Source: Euperipatoides rowelli
Lineage: Eukaryota > Onychophora > Udeonychophora > Euonychophora > Peripatopsidae
DNA: 10,488 nt
Strand: one strand, 5' to 3'
Assembly (NCBI GenBank): GCA_003024985.2
Contig: PXIH01S0001499.1
Shown: one piece after another, positions 7,556 through 10,488 of the stretch
Numbering within the stretch: the first letter of the stretch is position 1
Layout of the letters: every line of letters starts with the position of its first letter
Notes under the pieces: model-generated
What the model saw: only the letters and a program-made list of their open reading frames with translations
Database searches by the model: none
What the model was told of the DNA's origin: nothing
Position numbers and translations under genes: made by a program

Positions 7556-8045
7556 CAGTGATGGTGAACCTATGACATACGCGTCACTAGGTGACAGACG
7601 AACATGATTTGAGTAGCACACCACATGAACCCATTATGCATGGTGTAGTATTGTAAATGTAATAAATAGGAAAATGTCTCTGTGACAACTGATGTCACCC
7701 CAAATATGGTGAGTAAACAATGGTTGTGTGAAATTTCTTAGTGAAGAAGTTCAGCACCCTATTGTGCTGTTCCATTTGCATTATACACCAGGAGGCATGC
7801 ACAGAAACAAGTATGAAGTCATTTGAAAGTGTACTCTATGTGCTAACTACAATTGTGGACTTTATGTCAGAAGGTGCTCTAAATAATTGCTAGTACTCGA
7901 AGATGTTAGATGAGGTGGAGTCACAATATGGCAAACTTATGTACAACAATGCTCACTGGATGAGTTGTGGTGGTACACTAGACATTTGAAAGTAATAAAC
8001 CAAACTTCAAGTGACACACTAGTCGGAAAAGATTCACCATCCCCG
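7556..8045 (+). mobile_element. Internally deleted hAT transposon
   Basis: The left end reads CAGTGATGGTGAACCTATG. The reverse complement of the right end reads CGGGGATGGTGAATCTTTT, with 13 of the first 16 bases identical. Immediately outside are GCCTAGAA (7548-7555) and ACCTAGTA (8046-8053), matching at 6 of 8 positions, as expected of a decayed hAT 8-bp duplication. Subterminal motifs recur at both ends: GTCACTAGGTGAC at 7583-7595, and GTGACACACTAGTC at 8011-8024. At 490 bp the element is far shorter than an autonomous hAT. It retains an in-frame piece of transposase (7750-7980), so it is a deletion derivative and not an empty MITE. Confidence 0.82.
7750..7980 (+). pseudogene. hAT transposase fragment (ZBED5/GTF2IRD2/FAM200-like)
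   Basis: One frame reads CSICIIHQEACTE, then SVLYVLTTIVDFMSEGALNN, a TAG at 7891-7893, and YSKMLDEVESQYGKLMYNNA followed by HWMSCGG. I recognise this as the conserved middle of the RNase H-like region of hAT transposases of the ZBED5, FAM200 and GTF2IRD2 kind. There the pattern is H-C-I-I-H-Q-E, then V-N-[FY]-I-x-S-x-x-L-N, then [LY]-[LH]-x-x-x-x-R-W-L-S-R-G. The usual R-W-L-S-R-G is H-W-M-S-C-G here. The homology spans about 75 residues of a protein normally over 500. The BED zinc finger, the first catalytic residue and the dimerisation C-terminus are all missing. The single stop fits CAG changing to TAG. No function remains. Confidence 0.8.
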
Positions 8046-8053
8046 ACCTAGTA

Positions 8054-10251
8054 AATGTTCAAGTATTGGCTGTAGTAATATACAGTCATTGATTTATGAT
8101 CACAGGACCCTACTTAACCCTTAGAATATATGCACATATATTTTCACTATAATTATAATAATAATAATGTGATACGGGCATGTGAGAGTGAATAAATAGA
8201 TTTTTGATATAAAATTTTCAATCACTTGTACATTAGAAACTTCTCCATGCTTTAGTTGAGATGCTACCATAAAGTATCAGATCAAAATAAAACACTCTAC
8301 TTCTCTTTTTAGGATATAATTTTTCTTCATATGGAAAATAATTTCATGCTGAGATCAATAAAAATGAACATATCAATTCATTTACAGATTAAATAGTATG
8401 GAAGCCCTGGAAATGACTGTGTTACAACATCTGCTGTCCACGTTGTTACTAAGTACACAACCTTTAGCTAGTTTGACAAAAGAAAAAATGATTTACCTCA
8501 AACCTTATTTTCAAATAAAAGGGTTAAAATGCCAACTCAATGTTAAAAGAATGTGAACTGTGATTGCATGCATCTAGGGTTGCCATCCATCCCATTTAGC
8601 ACAGTTATTCAACAATTTCCGGACTATGTCTCCCTGTAGAACGTTACTGGGGACGGAAAAATCCATGTCAACAACTTTACAATGCCAAACATCATTTAAT
8701 GATGGCATGATATTTTATGTATACCAAGCATACTGTTATTTTTGCATTTTCACTAACACATATTCACAAATTTTTAATTCGCGTTTAAGATTTAAAAATT
8801 TATGCTAAAAAAGCTCTTTAATACAGTAATCATAAACCTTCTTTAATACATTAATTTTGTTTACTGTAATTTACCTTATACCAAAATTAAATTATTCATC
8901 TTTCCATTAAGAAAAAAACAATACTTTATTCATTATATTAAAATATACTCAAAAACAGAAGTAATAAATTTGATTCTTTATTTTGGACAAAATAAAGTAA
9001 ACAATATTGTACTCCACTCGATGTTTTTATTAATTCCCATAATAATACAATTCTACTTTCCCATTATCACTAACAATTTTTTATTCTTAAAATAATAACA
9101 GAAAATAGTAAATAAATTTTGTTGATTACTATAAATAAATAAACATTGTATTTTAAAGGTGGTGATATTACTGAAATGATCAAATCTGGCTGAGTGAGTT
9201 CCTTAATACAATCCCTTTTCTTCAAACTGAAATATACAGAATTTTAATATTGAGATGGTCGACAAAGAGCTTCAAAAAGGTAAAGACATTTCTGCAATTA
9301 TACTTAAAATATCAGTAAAATGCATCCCCCTCCCCCCAACAATTAACAATGACTTGAAACTAACTTGCAGCATGGCTTTCTTGTACAGAGTGTCAAATAA
9401 ATTAAAAAAAAAAAGATTATTAAAGGCTTTATTATATGTAAATCTTTTTCTTTTCTTTTTTAAATGTTTTTCTTATTTGCTAGTATTGCAATAATAAATG
9501 CAGTACTTTTATAGTAATTCCTGTTATTAATTTAAAAAAAGAAAATAAATGATGTATTGATTTTTTTTTTATTAAAAAAAGTTAAATGTACACTTTATTA
9601 AAAATTAAAGATTTAGCACTTTGAATGTTTTTAATGAGTATTAATATTTGCAAATCTTTGTTTTTGAAAAGTATGACTGACGCGAAGCTCATTAAAATAT
9701 TACTCTCGTGGAAAAAATCCATATATACAGTAATTTGTATTTCTCAATAACTAGTGCGAGTAGCCCCAGTGATGTGTGACAATGCTGAGCAAACTGCGTA
9801 TTGTATGGTGTATCAGTTAAAAACATAACCTCAAAACTTGTGTGAAAATGGTTTATCTTTCAAGCAATGCCATTAAAAATATTGACATTGGTGTGTGAAC
9901 TTGTCTTATGTAAAACAGTGAGTACAGTAATAATGTATCCAGGCAAGTACATTATTATTGAAAACTACTAACAAGAAACAAATGCTCTCCCAGTAAAAAA
10001 AATGTGCTAAAAATTCCATCATAGGATAGCCACTTCAATGAAGTGAGTGAGAGAGAGAATTAAAGTTTTCCAAGTTCTAGTTTTCAAAAGGTGATAGTCC
10101 TAATGCCATATTTAGCTCTGGGGTACAATTATTTTTTCACTATTGTATAAGTGTTATATAAAGTTGCATTTTGTATTAACTTCTCTGGAATTTTACATGA
10201 AACATTAGATATGACTTGCAGACCATAAGTTGAGAAATGTTCGAGTAGACA
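8054..10251. other. AT-rich intergenic stretch, no gene supported
   Basis: Two small ORFs (8626-8808 and 9255-9494) have low-complexity or unrecognisable products and no supporting context. Minor structures are an ATA/TAA-rich tract near 8148-8168, a CTTTATTTT/AAAATAAAG stem-loop at 8976-8997, an inverted repeat TAATAATGTA/TACATTATTA at 9928-9957, and CACTTC/GAAGTG at 10031-10045 followed by a GAGA run. A segment around 8577-8660 (AGGGTTGCCATCC onward) is GC-richer and may be a decayed dispersed repeat, but no boundary could be found. Confidence 0.5.
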
Positions 10252-10259
10252 CCATAGAC

Positions 10260-10488
10260 CAGGGGTGTCAAACAAATTTTGTGAGGGCCACATCAGCAAA
10301 AATCCATAGATTGGTGGGCCATTCAGTTTTGATGATGGGGGAAGGGGTTCCCCCAGTGGGGTCCAGGGGTAGATCCCTGGTGGGGGGTTAGGGGGCAAAG
10401 CCCCTCAATTTTTTTAAAATAGGTGTTTTTAGGCTGTCTGTTGATGTAAAATCCAAGCTATTACTAAAAATTTTAAATGAAAAATTAG
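10260..10488 (+). mobile_element. hAT-type element, 5' end only (runs off window)
   Basis: CAGGGGTGTCAAAC at 10260-10273, followed by GAGGGCCACATCAGC and GTGGGCC, is the wording of a widespread hAT terminal inverted repeat family in animal genomes. The partner end lies beyond the window, so length and target duplication cannot be checked. CCATAGAC at 10252-10259 would be the 8-bp duplication. The interior at 10337-10404 is sharply GC-rich, with alternating G and C tracts that form consecutive hairpins. A long open frame on the minus strand there is only a by-product of that composition. Confidence 0.68.
10337..10404. repeat. G/C-tract cluster with consecutive hairpins
   Basis: Three perfect small stems follow one another: GGGG/CCCC at 10344-10353, CCAGGG/CCCTGG at 10363-10380, and GGGGC/GCCCC at 10392-10404. 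On the + strand G runs of four or more occur at 10337, 10344, 10358, 10366, 10382 and 10391, so a G-quadruplex is a competing fold. The stretch sits inside the truncated hAT-type element and contrasts with the AT-rich window. Confidence 0.65.

Noticed and set aside
8572-8670. AGGGTTGCCATCCATCCC segment as a dispersed repeat terminus
   Set aside because: The wording resembles common dispersed repeats, but no inverted partner, target duplication or second boundary could be found nearby.
8626-8808. 60-codon + strand ORF as a gene
   Set aside because: It has no recognisable domain, no promoter or splice context, and sits in AT-rich non-coding sequence. A length like this is expected by chance.
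9255-9494. 79-codon + strand ORF as a gene
   Set aside because: The C-terminal half is K/L/F low complexity from AT-rich sequence. No homology is recognised and there is no supporting context.
10129-10398. 89-codon minus-strand proline-rich ORF
   Set aside because: It is produced by the GC-rich hairpin block and the hAT terminus read in reverse. Its proline content reflects G/C tracts, not a protein.

Overview
The window is a stretch of AT-rich animal DNA made of transposable-element remains. I see no intact host gene, tRNA, rRNA, bacterial-type operon or CRISPR array. The LINE and hAT-type elements, the foldback MITEs (miniature inverted-repeat transposable elements), the microsatellite, the long homopolymers and the absence of compact ORFs all point to an invertebrate nuclear genome. 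I cannot fix the phylum; a mollusc, chelicerate or cnidarian would all fit. Single unresolved bases (n at 2059 and 7322) indicate draft assembly sequence.

Layout. 1-727 is AT-rich and featureless. 728-1058 is a MITE-like element with long terminal inverted repeats, flanked by a perfect 9-bp direct repeat; it carries an (ATG)10 microsatellite and a short telomere-like tract. 1284-1513 is a foldback MITE flanked by TA dinucleotides, as expected for the Tc1/mariner superfamily. About 1765-1944 is a decayed tandem array of a roughly 23-bp unit. From about 1945 to 6711 lies the main feature: a nearly full-length but dead non-LTR retrotransposon on the + strand that looks L1/Tx1-like. Its ORF1 (2064-3123) has an RRM-like segment and zinc knuckles. 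Its ORF2 (3162-6489) has an apurinic-type endonuclease, a reverse transcriptase with a YIDD active site, and a C-terminal zinc-knuckle region. A 3' UTR follows, with AATAAA, a terminal stem-loop and poly(A). Both ORFs are broken by stops and frameshifts, several of them at or beside A runs.

6799-6935 is a 137-bp near-perfect palindrome. 7556-8045 is an internally deleted hAT element with decayed terminal inverted repeats and an 8-bp target duplication (6 of 8 matching). It still holds an in-frame fragment of a ZBED5/GTF2IRD2/FAM200-type transposase. 8054-10251 is AT-rich with only small hairpins. At 10260 a second hAT-type terminus (CAGGGGTGTCAAAC) opens an element that runs off the window and contains a run of hairpins with G tracts.

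The ORF1 product would have bound the element RNA, and the ORF2 product would have nicked the target and primed reverse transcription there, with the 3' hairpin and poly(A) as likely template-recognition features. The MITEs and the hAT relic would have depended on transposases encoded elsewhere. I found no convincing new biological system. The best leads are the unclassified 9-bp-duplication MITE, the two long foldbacks as possible hairpin-RNA sources, the tandem array touching the LINE 5' end, and the hAT deletion derivative.
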